Below, piece after piece: positions 52,471 to 61,220 of a stretch of DNA of 64,000 nt; positions within the stretch are counted from its first letter, which is position 1, and each line of letters starts with the position of its first letter. A program made the translations under genes and the position numbers. Below the pieces are notes generated by a model. The model ran no database searches. It was not told the origin of the DNA and saw only the letters and a program-made list of their open reading frames with translations. The DNA is from Carnobacterium gallinarum DSM 4847. Lineage in GTDB: Bacteria; Bacillota; Bacilli; Lactobacillales; Carnobacteriaceae. The stretch lies in assembly GCF_000744375.1 (NCBI RefSeq), contig NZ_JQLU01000005.1, positions 1,860,001 to 1,924,000 of the forward strand, given 5' to 3'.

Positions 52471-53391
52471 AGTTTTATCCCTTTCTGTTTAAAAACTTCT
52501 TTGTTATTGTACCATATATCTAGGCTTGAATGAGCTCTTTCCAAATCAAACAGATAGTTAGACTAATCAAAATAGATGCAATAAAAATTAGCTGGTATGG
52601 AGTATTTTCTTGAGTCTATTTTTGCAAATGGATTATATGTATTCTTTCGTTATTTTATTTTTTATTTTCTTGCTAGATGGATTCTTTTAGAATCCATCTT
52701 TTTAGTCTAATAAAATAAAAATTAAAACAGATTTCAGCTGTTTTTTGAAGATTTTAAATAAGCTACTGACAAAAAAATCAGCTTATTTTAATAGAATTTT
52801 CTAAAATCAAAAGTGTTTATAACTTAAAAAAAGCAGGTGGAAAATTACAATTAGAAACAAATAAAAATGAGTAAAGTTCAAATTTTATTGTATTTTGAAT
52901 AACGTTTAATAATAATTTTTTTTGTTTTAAATGTATATTATTCAATATTTTTTAAAATTTTATATAACGATATATTGTTTATAATTAACTGGAAATAAAA
53001 CAATTAAAATTAAGTTAGCTTAAGATTGGAAAAGACACATCTTTAGTGGTATAGTTTACTTATAAAAACATAGTTAAGTATTTTCAGTAATTAAAATTTG
53101 TCAATTGTGGAAAGAAGGGGAACAGTGAAGAATTAAGAGTGGATAGGTAGATTATATCTATTGAGAGAATTTTAAACTGGTTAAAACGAAAGCGGTAATA
53201 AGTTTTGTGTTTTGTGTTTTTTTGGTTATTTTATTGGAAGTTTTTTAGTTGTACTTTCTTTGGTTTATATTGTTTTTAATGGATCACTATTGGATGATCA
53301 CTAACAAGTACAGTTTGGATAAGATGGTTTACAAAGAATCGTTTAAATAATGCAAGACTGAAATTTAAATATAAATAAAAGGGGAATTGAC
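52471..53391. other. long AT-rich intergenic region
   Basis: About 920 bases without an intact gene. At its left end the minus strand reads YQLIFIASILISLTICLIWK and a stop, a probable membrane-protein tail. The remainder is extremely AT-rich and contains the promoter of the MucBP gene, which I could not place with confidence. AAAAGGGG lies just before that gene. Confidence 0.45.
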
Positions 53392-56300
53392 ATGAGAGGG
53401 AATCTGTTAAAAAAAATATTGATTTTAGTTGCTATGTTTCTTTTTTTTATTAGTTTTTCAATAATAAAAGTAAGTGCAGCTGAAGAAAATTCAACTGTAA
53501 CTACACATTATGTTTTATTTGATGATTTATCAAAATCAGAGCAACAAACTATTGTAAAAGAACAACCAAAAGTTTCGATTTTATATGATAAAGAAAATTT
53601 TAAGTTAGTATACCAAAAAATCTCAACGATAAGTGGTGTAAGTAGTCCAACTAGTCCAATAAAATCAAGTTATACTTCTAATTCAGTAACGAATTCTGGG
53701 GGGGAATTACCAAAAGCTGGAGAAACTGTAACAAAACCATTATTTCTTACAGTAGGTATTGTCCTTGTTCTGATAACTTTTGGATTGTTGATCTGGAAGA
53801 GAAAACAAATGAAAACGATGTTAGTACTATTTATTCTTGCAGGTGGCGTTGGGGTTGCTTCTACTGTTAGTGCAGCGGAATCTTCTTTACCTAACCCTAC
53901 AACACAAACATTGACAAAAGGAAATAGCATTTTTTCAGTAGATACAACTGTTTCAGGTTATAAATACATTGGCTATATCCACAATTCTTCAAATGATGGA
54001 CAAAATAGTAATACTGGAACGGTTACAGTGAAGTATCAAGATGACGCAACAGGGAAAGCAATTGCTGAAGACGCAACACTAGCTGGAGCTATTGGAGCAG
54101 GTTATAAATCAGAACAAAAAACGATTGCGGGTTATACGTTTAAAGAAGTCGTTGGAACTCCTTCAGGAATGTATACAGCAGCACCACAAACTGTCACCTA
54201 CGCTTATACAAAAAATGTCGAAATAGGAACGGTTACAGTGAAATATCAAGATGAAGATGGGAAAACAATTGCTGAAGATATGACCTTGACAGGTAATGTT
54301 GGAGAAACTTATAAAGCAGAACAAAAAACGATTGCGGGTTACACGTTTAAAGAAGTCGTTGGAACTCCTTCAGGAATGTATACAGCAGCACCACAAACTG
54401 TCACCTACACCTATACAAAAAATGTCGAAGTAGGAACGGTTACAGTGAAATATCAAGATGAAGATGGGAAAACAATTGCCGAAGATATGACCTTGACAGG
54501 TAATGTTGGAGAAACTTATAAAGCAGAACAAAAAACGATTGCGGGTTACACGGATAAAGAAGTCGTTGGAAATGCTTCTGGTACATTTACAACAACGGCG
54601 CAAACTGTAACATTTGTCTATGCGGAAGACTCAGAAGACATACAATCAGGAACGGTTACAGTGAAGTATCAAGATGATGCAGGGAAAACAATTGCCGCAG
54701 ATACAATTTTGACAGGTAATGTTGGCGATGCTTATACAACAGAACAAAAAACAATTGCGGGCTACACGTATAAAGAAGTCGTAGGAAATGCTTCTGGAAC
54801 ATTTGCTTCAACAGCGCAAACGGTATCGTATGTCTATGTAAAAGACGTACAAAAGGGAATCGTCACAGCAAACTATCAAGATACTGCTGGAAATACAATT
54901 GCTGAGAATGTTCAACTAACTGGTAACATTGGTGAGGCTTATACAACAGAACAAAAAACAATTGCGGGCTATACGTTTAAAGAAGTCGTAGGAAATGCTT
55001 CTGGAACATTTGCCTCAACAGCACAAACAGTATCGTATGTCTATGTCAAAGATATCCAAAAAGGAACGGTTATCGTGAAGTATCAAGATGCAGCTGGAAA
55101 TACAATTGCCGGAGATACAACCTTGACAGATAAGGTTGGAACACTTTACACGACAGAACAAAAAACAATTACAGGCTATACGTTTAAAGAAGTCATAGGG
55201 AATGTTTCTGGTACATTTACCCCAGAAGTACAAACGGTAACGTATGTTTATATTAAAGATATTCAAACAGGAATTGTGACTGTCAGCTATCAAGATACAG
55301 CTGGGAATACACTTGAGGCAGATGCTCAATTAACAGGGAATGTTGGATCAACTTATATTGCTGAACAAAAAACAATTCCAGGTTATACGTTTAAAGAAGC
55401 GATAGGAAATATAGCTGGAACCTTTACTCCAGAAATGCAAAATGTGAAGTTTGTGTATGTAAAAGATACACAAAAAGGAACAGTTATAGCTAGCTATCAA
55501 GATGAAGCAGGAAATTCAATTGCCGAAGATGTTCAACTAATTGGTAATAGTGGTGATGCATATACTACGCAACAAAAAATAATTGCGGGTTATACGTTTA
55601 AAGAAGTGATTGGGAATGCTTCTGGAACCTTTACCCCTGCTGTGCAAACTGTAACGTATGTGTATGTAAAAGATGCGCAAAAAGGAACGGTTACAGTAAA
55701 TTACCAAGATGAAGCAGGAAATACACTTGAAGCCAACGTTCTGTTAACCGGAAATGTTGGAGATGCTTATACGACAGAACAAAAAACGATTGCGGGCTAT
55801 ACGTTTAAAGAAGTCGTAGGAAATACTTCTGGAACCTTTGCTCCAACAGCACAAACAGTCACTTATATCTATGTCAAAGATGTGCAAAAAGGAACGGTTA
55901 CAGTGAGCTATCAAGATACAGCAGGGAATGCACTTGAAGCAGATGTTCTGTTAACTGGAAATGTTGGAGATGCCTATACGACGGAACAAAAAACAATTGC
56001 AGGTTATACGTTTAAAGAAGTCGTAGGAAATGCTACAGGAACCTTTGCCACAACAGCACAAACAGTGACCTATGTCTATACAAAAGATGTGCAAAAAGGA
56101 ACGGTTACCGTAAAATATCAAGATGCAGCAGGGAATGAACTGACAGCAGATGTCCTGTTAACTGGAAATGTTGGAGATGCCTACACTGCAGAGCAAAAAA
56201 CAATTGATGGCTATACGTTTAAAGAAGTTCAAGGGGATGCTGTTGGTGAATTTGCCAATGGAAATAAAGTTGTTATTTTCACTTATGACAAACAAATTCA

Positions 56301-56652
56301 AGCAGCAACGATCACCTTACAGCAATCGGGCTTTATTGATGCCACAAATAGAGGATATATCAAACCTAATTTTTATAAAGTGACCTATTATGACTTAAAT
56401 GGCAATATAATGAAGACTGAGGAAATAAACAAAGATACAACGCTTGTAAATGAAACCATAACGAGTACGGTTGGTGATTCTTATAAAGTTTATTCAAAAG
56501 TCACTTATGAATGTTACTCAGTAGTGACAGGAGAACGTTTAATCTGGGGTGACTATCAATTAGTAGCGAATAATCCAGCACTAACTGAAGGTGTTTTAAC
56601 AGGAACAACTTTAACGATTGAATACACGTTTAAAGATCTTTCTTGGCAATAA
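53392..56652 (+). CDS. MucBP-repeat secreted protein, apparent fusion with a small LPXTG protein
   Basis: A 1086-residue open frame. Residues 1-30 are a signal peptide (ILILVAMFLFFISFSIIKVS). At 106-110 there is a sorting signal LPKAG followed by a membrane helix (about 116-134) and WKRKQ, exactly how a complete LPXTG protein of about 139 residues would end. Met140 then starts a second signal peptide (MKTMLVLFILAGGVGVAST, cleavage near AAE), after which come 11 MucBP-type repeats (209-971) and a C-terminal domain with no anchor. GGAAGAG precedes Met140 (53809), so internal initiation could give a separate 947-residue protein. MucBP proteins bind mucin and other surface ligands. Confidence 0.8.
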   Translation: MRGNLLKKILILVAMFLFFISFSIIKVSAAEENSTVTTHYVLFDDLSKSEQQTIVKEQPKVSILYDKENFKLVYQKISTISGVSSPTSPIKSSYTSNSVTNSGGELPKAGETVTKPLFLTVGIVLVLITFGLLIWKRKQMKTMLVLFILAGGVGVASTVSAAESSLPNPTTQTLTKGNSIFSVDTTVSGYKYIGYIHNSSNDGQNSNTGTVTVKYQDDATGKAIAEDATLAGAIGAGYKSEQKTIAGYTFKEVVGTPSGMYTAAPQTVTYAYTKNVEIGTVTVKYQDEDGKTIAEDMTLTGNVGETYKAEQKTIAGYTFKEVVGTPSGMYTAAPQTVTYTYTKNVEVGTVTVKYQDEDGKTIAEDMTLTGNVGETYKAEQKTIAGYTDKEVVGNASGTFTTTAQTVTFVYAEDSEDIQSGTVTVKYQDDAGKTIAADTILTGNVGDAYTTEQKTIAGYTYKEVVGNASGTFASTAQTVSYVYVKDVQKGIVTANYQDTAGNTIAENVQLTGNIGEAYTTEQKTIAGYTFKEVVGNASGTFASTAQTVSYVYVKDIQKGTVIVKYQDAAGNTIAGDTTLTDKVGTLYTTEQKTITGYTFKEVIGNVSGTFTPEVQTVTYVYIKDIQTGIVTVSYQDTAGNTLEADAQLTGNVGSTYIAEQKTIPGYTFKEAIGNIAGTFTPEMQNVKFVYVKDTQKGTVIASYQDEAGNSIAEDVQLIGNSGDAYTTQQKIIAGYTFKEVIGNASGTFTPAVQTVTYVYVKDAQKGTVTVNYQDEAGNTLEANVLLTGNVGDAYTTEQKTIAGYTFKEVVGNTSGTFAPTAQTVTYIYVKDVQKGTVTVSYQDTAGNALEADVLLTGNVGDAYTTEQKTIAGYTFKEVVGNATGTFATTAQTVTYVYTKDVQKGTVTVKYQDAAGNELTADVLLTGNVGDAYTAEQKTIDGYTFKEVQGDAVGEFANGNKVVIFTYDKQIQAATITLQQSGFIDATNRGYIKPNFYKVTYYDLNGNIMKTEEINKDTTLVNETITSTVGDSYKVYSKVTYECYSVVTGERLIWGDYQLVANNPALTEGVLTGTTLTIEYTFKDLSWQ
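54016..56304 (+). repeat. tandem repeats encoding 11 MucBP domains
   Basis: Eleven units of about 69-72 codons, each starting near GTVTVKYQD and containing EQKTIAGYTFKEVVG. Units 1-3 are nearly identical at the DNA level, indicating recent duplication or conversion; the last unit is the most diverged. Repeat number probably varies between strains. Confidence 0.9.
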
Positions 56653-56842
56653 TGAGTGTTAAAACGTGTAATCAATAAAATCCAGTGAATGGCATTTTTT
56701 AATGTTGATTTCAAATGAATTGCAGTAGATGAATGCATCTGGAGCAGAAGTAAAAATGATCAGTTGAATTGTGATGTATAAAGATGTTCACTACTAGTAA
56801 ATAAAGTTTTAAATAGAATAAGTAAGAGAGTGAATTTAAACA

Positions 56843-56875
56843 TAGAGGGCCTAACGAAATACGTTAGGCCCTCTA
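56843..56875. terminator. strong terminator stem
   Basis: TAGAGGGCCTAACG and CGTTAGGCCCTCTA form a perfect 14-bp stem with a 5-base loop, followed on the plus strand by GCTTGTTTTTT. It ends the MucBP transcript and may also act on the peptide transcript coming from the right. Confidence 0.8.
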
Positions 56876-56935
56876 TGCTTGTTTTTTGGCTGAATAAAGA
56901 TCCACAGCCTACTCCTTTTAATTTAATTAAAAGGC

Positions 56936-57010
56936 TTAACCATAAGGAATATCTCCAAATGGTTTAATTTGGTTGAAAAATGTTAAATTAATAATATCTC
57001 CAATAATCAT
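56936..57010 (-). CDS. 24-codon candidate signalling peptide
   Basis: On the minus strand ATG at 57010 opens a 24-residue peptide that begins MIIGDIINLTFF and ends KPFGDIPYG before TAA at 56936. It has a near-perfect ribosome site (AAAGGAGGT, 7 bases before the ATG). A promoter (TTGTAC at 57075-57070, 18-base spacer, TATAGT at 57051-57046) gives a leader of about 30 bases. It is divergent from an HTH-TPR regulator of the PlcR/Rgg/PrgX type, whose ligands are such short hydrophobic peptides. Function is inferred from this arrangement; the gene is easily missed because of its size. Confidence 0.65.
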   Translation of the reverse strand: MIIGDIINLTFFNQIKPFGDIPYG

Positions 57011-57045
57011 AAAAATACCTCCTTTCGTTAGAATAAAAACATATT

Positions 57046-57075
57046 ACTATATTAATGATACATGTTAGTGTACAA
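57046..57075 (-). promoter_or_regulatory. divergent promoter with partial palindrome
   Basis: TTGTAC-N18-TATAGT on the minus strand serves the peptide gene. The -35 box overlaps an imperfect palindrome (TACATGTTAGTGTACA, 57060-57075 region), a plausible operator for the neighbouring regulator. Confidence 0.5.
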
Positions 57076-57117
57076 TTAATCAATAGTATTTAATAAAATA
57101 TGAGGGGAAGTTATACA

Positions 57118-58008
57118 GTGAAATCATTAGGGGAAGTTATAAAAGAAAATCGTTTAGCAAAAAGGATTAATCAAAGTGATTTAGCAGCTGGGATTTGTAC
57201 ACAAGCGACGGTTAGTAATTTAGAGAATAATTGTTGTATTCCCAACTTAACAATATTGATAGCGATTTCTAACAGACTGGAAATTGATCAGAATTTATTG
57301 TTTGATTATGCATTAATGAATATCAACTACACAACTGCAGTCTTTAATCAGGTAAAGCAACTATGTGCAACTTATAAGCATATAGAAGCCAAAGAATTAT
57401 TATTAAACGAAATTGATTTTAAAAAAATTGAATCAGCGTATGAAATTAAAAAATATTATTATTACTTAGGATTAACAGAATTAATAGGGAGTGAAAATTT
57501 TGTAGATGCACATTACTATTTTAATCTTGTTTTGTCAGATAAAACAGAAAAAAAATTAGATTTGATAGATGTTTTAGCTACAAATGGTGTTGGGATAGCT
57601 TATGTACTTACTTCCGAATATGATAAAGCACATACGTACTATGAAAAATCTCTTAAGCAACTAGAAGAATTAGTTGGAAATCTTAAAGAAATTGGGGATA
57701 GTAATGATGTGATGAGTATTTATTTTAATAGTGCTAAGTTTTACTCTCAAATTGAAAACTATGAGAAGGCTATTGAGCTGTGTAGCCAAGGGATTCTATT
57801 GCAACAAATGAATCATACAAGTTTTGAGTTAGATCGATTATTTTATGAGAAGGCTTTTAATTTAGTTAAACTAGGGAAAAAATCGGAAGCCGAAGAGTTT
57901 TATTTTCATGCAGCGACTTTTGCGATTTTAAATAAAAATACGATAGTTATAGAATCTATCAAAAAGAATGTTGAAGCTTTTAATTTGCAGACATATAACT
58001 ATTTTTAA
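57118..58008 (+). CDS. PlcR/Rgg-like HTH-TPR peptide-responsive regulator
   Basis: A 296-residue regulator. The GTG at 57118 is preferred because AGGGG lies 9-10 bases upstream, within the longer frame from 57100. The Cro/C1-type helix-turn-helix is at about 4-60 (LGEVIKENRLAKRINQSDLA, CTQATVSNLEN). The rest is TPR-like helices (YYYLGLTELIG, EYDKAHTYYEKSLKQLEELV, YEKAIELCSQGILLQQMNH), the layout of PlcR, PrgX and Rgg regulators that bind imported peptides. Its divergent 24-codon neighbour is the likely ligand gene. Targets may include the peptide gene and the adjacent MucBP gene (inference). Confidence 0.82.
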   Translation: MKSLGEVIKENRLAKRINQSDLAAGICTQATVSNLENNCCIPNLTILIAISNRLEIDQNLLFDYALMNINYTTAVFNQVKQLCATYKHIEAKELLLNEIDFKKIESAYEIKKYYYYLGLTELIGSENFVDAHYYFNLVLSDKTEKKLDLIDVLATNGVGIAYVLTSEYDKAHTYYEKSLKQLEELVGNLKEIGDSNDVMSIYFNSAKFYSQIENYEKAIELCSQGILLQQMNHTSFELDRLFYEKAFNLVKLGKKSEAEEFYFHAATFAILNKNTIVIESIKKNVEAFNLQTYNYF

Positions 58009-58102
58009 TCGGGAGATTATTTATTTTGAAAAAATAGATGAATGTATCTGGATTAAAAGTAAAAAATCAGTAGTAAACTGCTTACTTAAATAAATACAAA
58101 TA

Positions 58103-58146
58103 AAAAAACTGCTTTGGATGAATTCTTTCATTTAAAGCAGTTTTTT
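58103..58146. terminator. bidirectional terminator
   Basis: AAAAAACTGCTTT pairs with AAAGCAGTTTTTT. It lies between the convergent regulator genes. Confidence 0.85.
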
Positions 58147-58165
58147 GTTTAGATTATGAACCTAG

Positions 58166-59026
58166 TTAACGTATCTCGTTTGTTGTTAACGCTTGTTTTT
58201 TTGTGACTGAAGGAAGACAGCCGATATATTTCTGATAACATTTAGAGAAGTAAGAAATGTTTTGAAAGCCAATTTTTTCAGCGCACTGGCTGATAGTATA
58301 ATTGCCAGTTAAAATTAGTTGTCGAGCTTGATGGCAGCGGAGGATATTGATATATTCCAACACCGTTTTATTCGTAATCTCTTTAAAAATACGACAAAAA
58401 TGAAATTTACTAATACCAATTGCTTGGCAAATTAAATCAATGGGTAGTGGCTGAGTATAATGTTGTTTGATATAGGAAATGCCATCTTTTACAATTTGGA
58501 TTTTATGGGCATTATCCGTGGGAAGACTATTTGAAAAACGATAATTCCGGTAAAGGTGAATTAACACTTCCATCAGTAAGGTTTTCACTTGTTTTTTATA
58601 GAGTTCTTGTTGGTCAGCTAATTCAAGAATAATCGTATCAAATAACGTGTTAAGAACAGAATCTTTAAGGTGATGTTGAAAATTGAAGCTAGAAATATCG
58701 AAACCGCAAGAATCCGTTAATTTCGTATCTAAGATAAAACAATAATACGTACACGTATCTGAAAGAGCTTGAATATCGTGGAGCTGATTGGAATTAATAA
58801 TAGCAACTTCGCTAGGTGCTAATTGGAAAGTAGTCGTATTTGTAGTGATTTGCGCAGTACCTTCAAGACAATACAAAAATTCTAAACTCTCATGCCAGTG
58901 GATATAAAAATCGTTGATATGCTGATGACAGGTGTCAAGGTGGAAGATTAGTGGGAGTTCATTGTCATGGAAATCTAACATCTCATAGAGAATGGTTTCG
59001 TTTGGTGACAATAGGTTTGTAGTCAT
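58166..59026 (-). CDS. AraC-family transcriptional regulator
   Basis: A 286-residue regulator. The N-terminal cupin-like sensor domain (about 30-110; HWHESLEFLYCLEGTAQITT, PSEVAIINSNQLHDIQAL) is followed by two AraC helix-turn-helix motifs (PIDLICQAIGISKFHFCRIF and ISQCAEKIGFQNISYFSKCY). It is divergent from the isomerase-dehydrogenase-isomerase operon and presumably activates it in response to the sugar involved. Confidence 0.88.
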   Translation of the reverse strand: MTTNLLSPNETILYEMLDFHDNELPLIFHLDTCHQHINDFYIHWHESLEFLYCLEGTAQITTNTTTFQLAPSEVAIINSNQLHDIQALSDTCTYYCFILDTKLTDSCGFDISSFNFQHHLKDSVLNTLFDTIILELADQQELYKKQVKTLLMEVLIHLYRNYRFSNSLPTDNAHKIQIVKDGISYIKQHYTQPLPIDLICQAIGISKFHFCRIFKEITNKTVLEYINILRCHQARQLILTGNYTISQCAEKIGFQNISYFSKCYQKYIGCLPSVTKKQALTTNEIR

Positions 59027-59265
59027 AGTTTATTCCTTTCTGAATCCGCTTTATTCTTAGTTAAAAGAATACCTTATTTTGTCTGAAAAAAGAATAGATA
59101 AAATTAATGGATGCCATGTAGTATTTTGTTTAATCTAAAAAAGAATAAAAATTAGATTTGTAAAAAAGCAAGAATGAGTTGTTTTTTAGCAATAATTGAG
59201 CTTATATCTAACTTTGAAAAGCTTTACACTGATAGAGAAATAACTAGAATAAAGGAGGAAAAAAC

Positions 59266-60126
59266 ATGAAACAGTATCCAATAGGTGTGATGTTAGAATC
59301 TTTTAAAGTTGATTATGATACCGCTTTATCGTTAGCGGTGGACGTTGGAGCTCAAGGAATTCAGGTATATGCAACTGACGGTGAGCTAGCTCCTAAAAAT
59401 TTAGTAGGGGGAAAACGTAAAGCATTTTTAGAAAGAGTAGAAAATCATGGATTAGAAATTAGTGCGTTATGTGGCGATTTAATGATGGGTTTTGGTGATG
59501 CTAAACGTAATCCAGTGTTAATTGAAGAATCAAAGCGGATTTTAGATTTAGCTAAGGAATTGGGAACGAATATTGTGACGACTCATATAGGGGTTATTCC
59601 TGCTGATCCAACGCACGATCGCTATAAAATTATGCAAGAAGCTTGTTATGAATTAGGAACTTATGCGAATCAAATGGGCGCACATTTTGCCATTGAAACA
59701 GGTCCAGAAACAGCAAAAACTTTAGCCGGATTTTTACATGATTTGCCAGAAAAAGGAGTAGCAGTGAATTTTGATCCAGCTAATTTTGTAATGGTAACAG
59801 GAGATGATCCGGTCATAGCTGTGGATACTTTAAAAGAATATATCGTGCATACTCATGCAAAAGACGGGCGGAAATTATTGGATCGTGACCCTGAGATTAT
59901 TTATGGAATTCATGGAGCAGTTGAAAAAGAAATAAAATTAGCAAAGGCTTTTATTGAACTACCATTGGGTCAAGGAGACGTAGATTTCCCTAATTATTTA
60001 GCAGCTTTAGATAAGATTGGCTACGAAGGCTATTTAACCATTGAACGTGAAGTAGGAAATCAACCAAAAACGGACATTCAAGAAGCCGTTATTTTTTTAC
60101 AAAATCAATTTAAAAATAAAGAATGA
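59266..60126 (+). CDS. sugar phosphate isomerase/epimerase (AP-endonuclease-2 TIM barrel)
   Basis: A 286-residue TIM-barrel protein of the xylose-isomerase-like family. Metal-binding and catalytic positions are visible in FAIETGPETAKTLAGFL, NFDPANFVMV, YIVHTHAKDGRK and the final YLTIEREVGNQPKTDIQEAV. It is the first gene of a three-gene sugar or polyol operon opposite the AraC regulator. The ATG follows AAAGGAGG. The exact substrate is unknown; inositol or a keto-sugar derivative would fit the gene set. Confidence 0.85.
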   Translation: MKQYPIGVMLESFKVDYDTALSLAVDVGAQGIQVYATDGELAPKNLVGGKRKAFLERVENHGLEISALCGDLMMGFGDAKRNPVLIEESKRILDLAKELGTNIVTTHIGVIPADPTHDRYKIMQEACYELGTYANQMGAHFAIETGPETAKTLAGFLHDLPEKGVAVNFDPANFVMVTGDDPVIAVDTLKEYIVHTHAKDGRKLLDRDPEIIYGIHGAVEKEIKLAKAFIELPLGQGDVDFPNYLAALDKIGYEGYLTIEREVGNQPKTDIQEAVIFLQNQFKNKE

Positions 60127-60140
60127 AATGAGGAGAGCAA

Positions 60141-61220
60141 ATGGTACAGAAGATTCGCGTGGGGATTATCGGAACAGGCGGTATTGCTCATGAACATATC
60201 AAAGCATATCAACAAATGGAACAGGTAGAGTTGGTTGCTTTTTGTGATATAAATAGTGAACAGTTAGCCAAAATGGCAGCACTTTATGGGATTCAAGAAA
60301 CATATGCAACGAAAGAAGAACTGTTGCTACAGGCGGATATTGATGCAGTTAGTGTGTGTACTTGGAATGCAGCGCATGCGGAATGTGCGATTGCTGCGTT
60401 AGATGCAGGAAAGCATGTTTTATGTGAAAAGCCAATGGCCACTACTTTAGCTGACGCTATAAAAATGCAGGAAGCTGCTGAACGGAATCACCGACTGTTG
60501 ATGATTGGATTTGTTCGTCGCTTTGGAAATGATGCTGAACTAATCAAGGAATTCATTGAGGATGATTTTTTTGGAGAGCTATATTACGGCAAGGCCACTT
60601 ATTTACGCCGCAATGGAAATCCTGGTGGCTGGTTTGGTGATAAATCTCGTTCTGGCGGAGGTCCTTTAATTGATTTAGGCGTCCACGTTATTGACTTAAT
60701 GCATTATTTAATGGGACAACCAAAGGCGGTTTCTGTTTATGGAGCGACCTTTCAAAAATTGCTGAATCGCCCGACTATTAAAGATTCAGTTGAGTATCAA
60801 TCGGTTTCTAAAGGAGAGCAAGATATTTGTGATGTTGAGGATTTAGCAACAGGCATGATTCGATTTGATAATGGAGCCGTTATTTCAATTGAAGCAAGTT
60901 TTAGTCTGAACTTAAAAGAGGATGAAGGTAAGATACAATTATTCGGAACAGAAGCTGGAGCAAAATTAGATCCGGAGTTAGAATTATATACGAATATCAA
61001 TGGCTATATGGCAGACGTAGAGTTGAAGAAACCAGTTGCTTTGCAAATGGATGGATTGTTTTATAAGGAGATTGCGCATTACATTGACTGTATTGCCAAT
61101 GAAAAAGACTGTTTGGCTCCAGCAGCAGACGGAGTGCAGATCATGGCAATTTTAGAAGCCATTTATCAATCGGCAGCAACAGGACATGAAGTCATTATTG
61201 AGGAGTTGGCTAGCAAATGA
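60141..61220 (+). CDS. Gfo/Idh/MocA-family oxidoreductase
   Basis: A 359-residue NAD(P)-dependent dehydrogenase. The Rossmann motif is VGIIGTGGIAHEHIKAYQQM; the conserved EKP motif is in HVLCEKPMATTLADA; the C-terminal domain has GGGPLIDLGVHVIDLMHYLM with the catalytic Asp-His arrangement. Such enzymes oxidise inositol, glucose-fructose type sugars or amino sugars. Its stop overlaps the next start by 4 bases, and it lies 14 bases after the first isomerase. Confidence 0.9.
   Translation: MVQKIRVGIIGTGGIAHEHIKAYQQMEQVELVAFCDINSEQLAKMAALYGIQETYATKEELLLQADIDAVSVCTWNAAHAECAIAALDAGKHVLCEKPMATTLADAIKMQEAAERNHRLLMIGFVRRFGNDAELIKEFIEDDFFGELYYGKATYLRRNGNPGGWFGDKSRSGGGPLIDLGVHVIDLMHYLMGQPKAVSVYGATFQKLLNRPTIKDSVEYQSVSKGEQDICDVEDLATGMIRFDNGAVISIEASFSLNLKEDEGKIQLFGTEAGAKLDPELELYTNINGYMADVELKKPVALQMDGLFYKEIAHYIDCIANEKDCLAPAADGVQIMAILEAIYQSAATGHEVIIEELASK

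Noticed and set aside
54370-54603. Cysteine-rich minus-strand frames within the MucBP repeats (also 55015-55329)
   Set aside because: They recur because the sense strand is a tandem repeat; the composition is implausible and there is no translation start signal.
54016-56304. CRISPR array
   Set aside because: The repeats are long, coding and in frame; nowhere in the window are there short identical repeats with unique spacers.
59215-59228. Catabolite-responsive element (cre) before the isomerase operon
   Set aside because: TGAAAAGCTTTACA resembles the consensus but the invariant central CG is GC, so it was not called.
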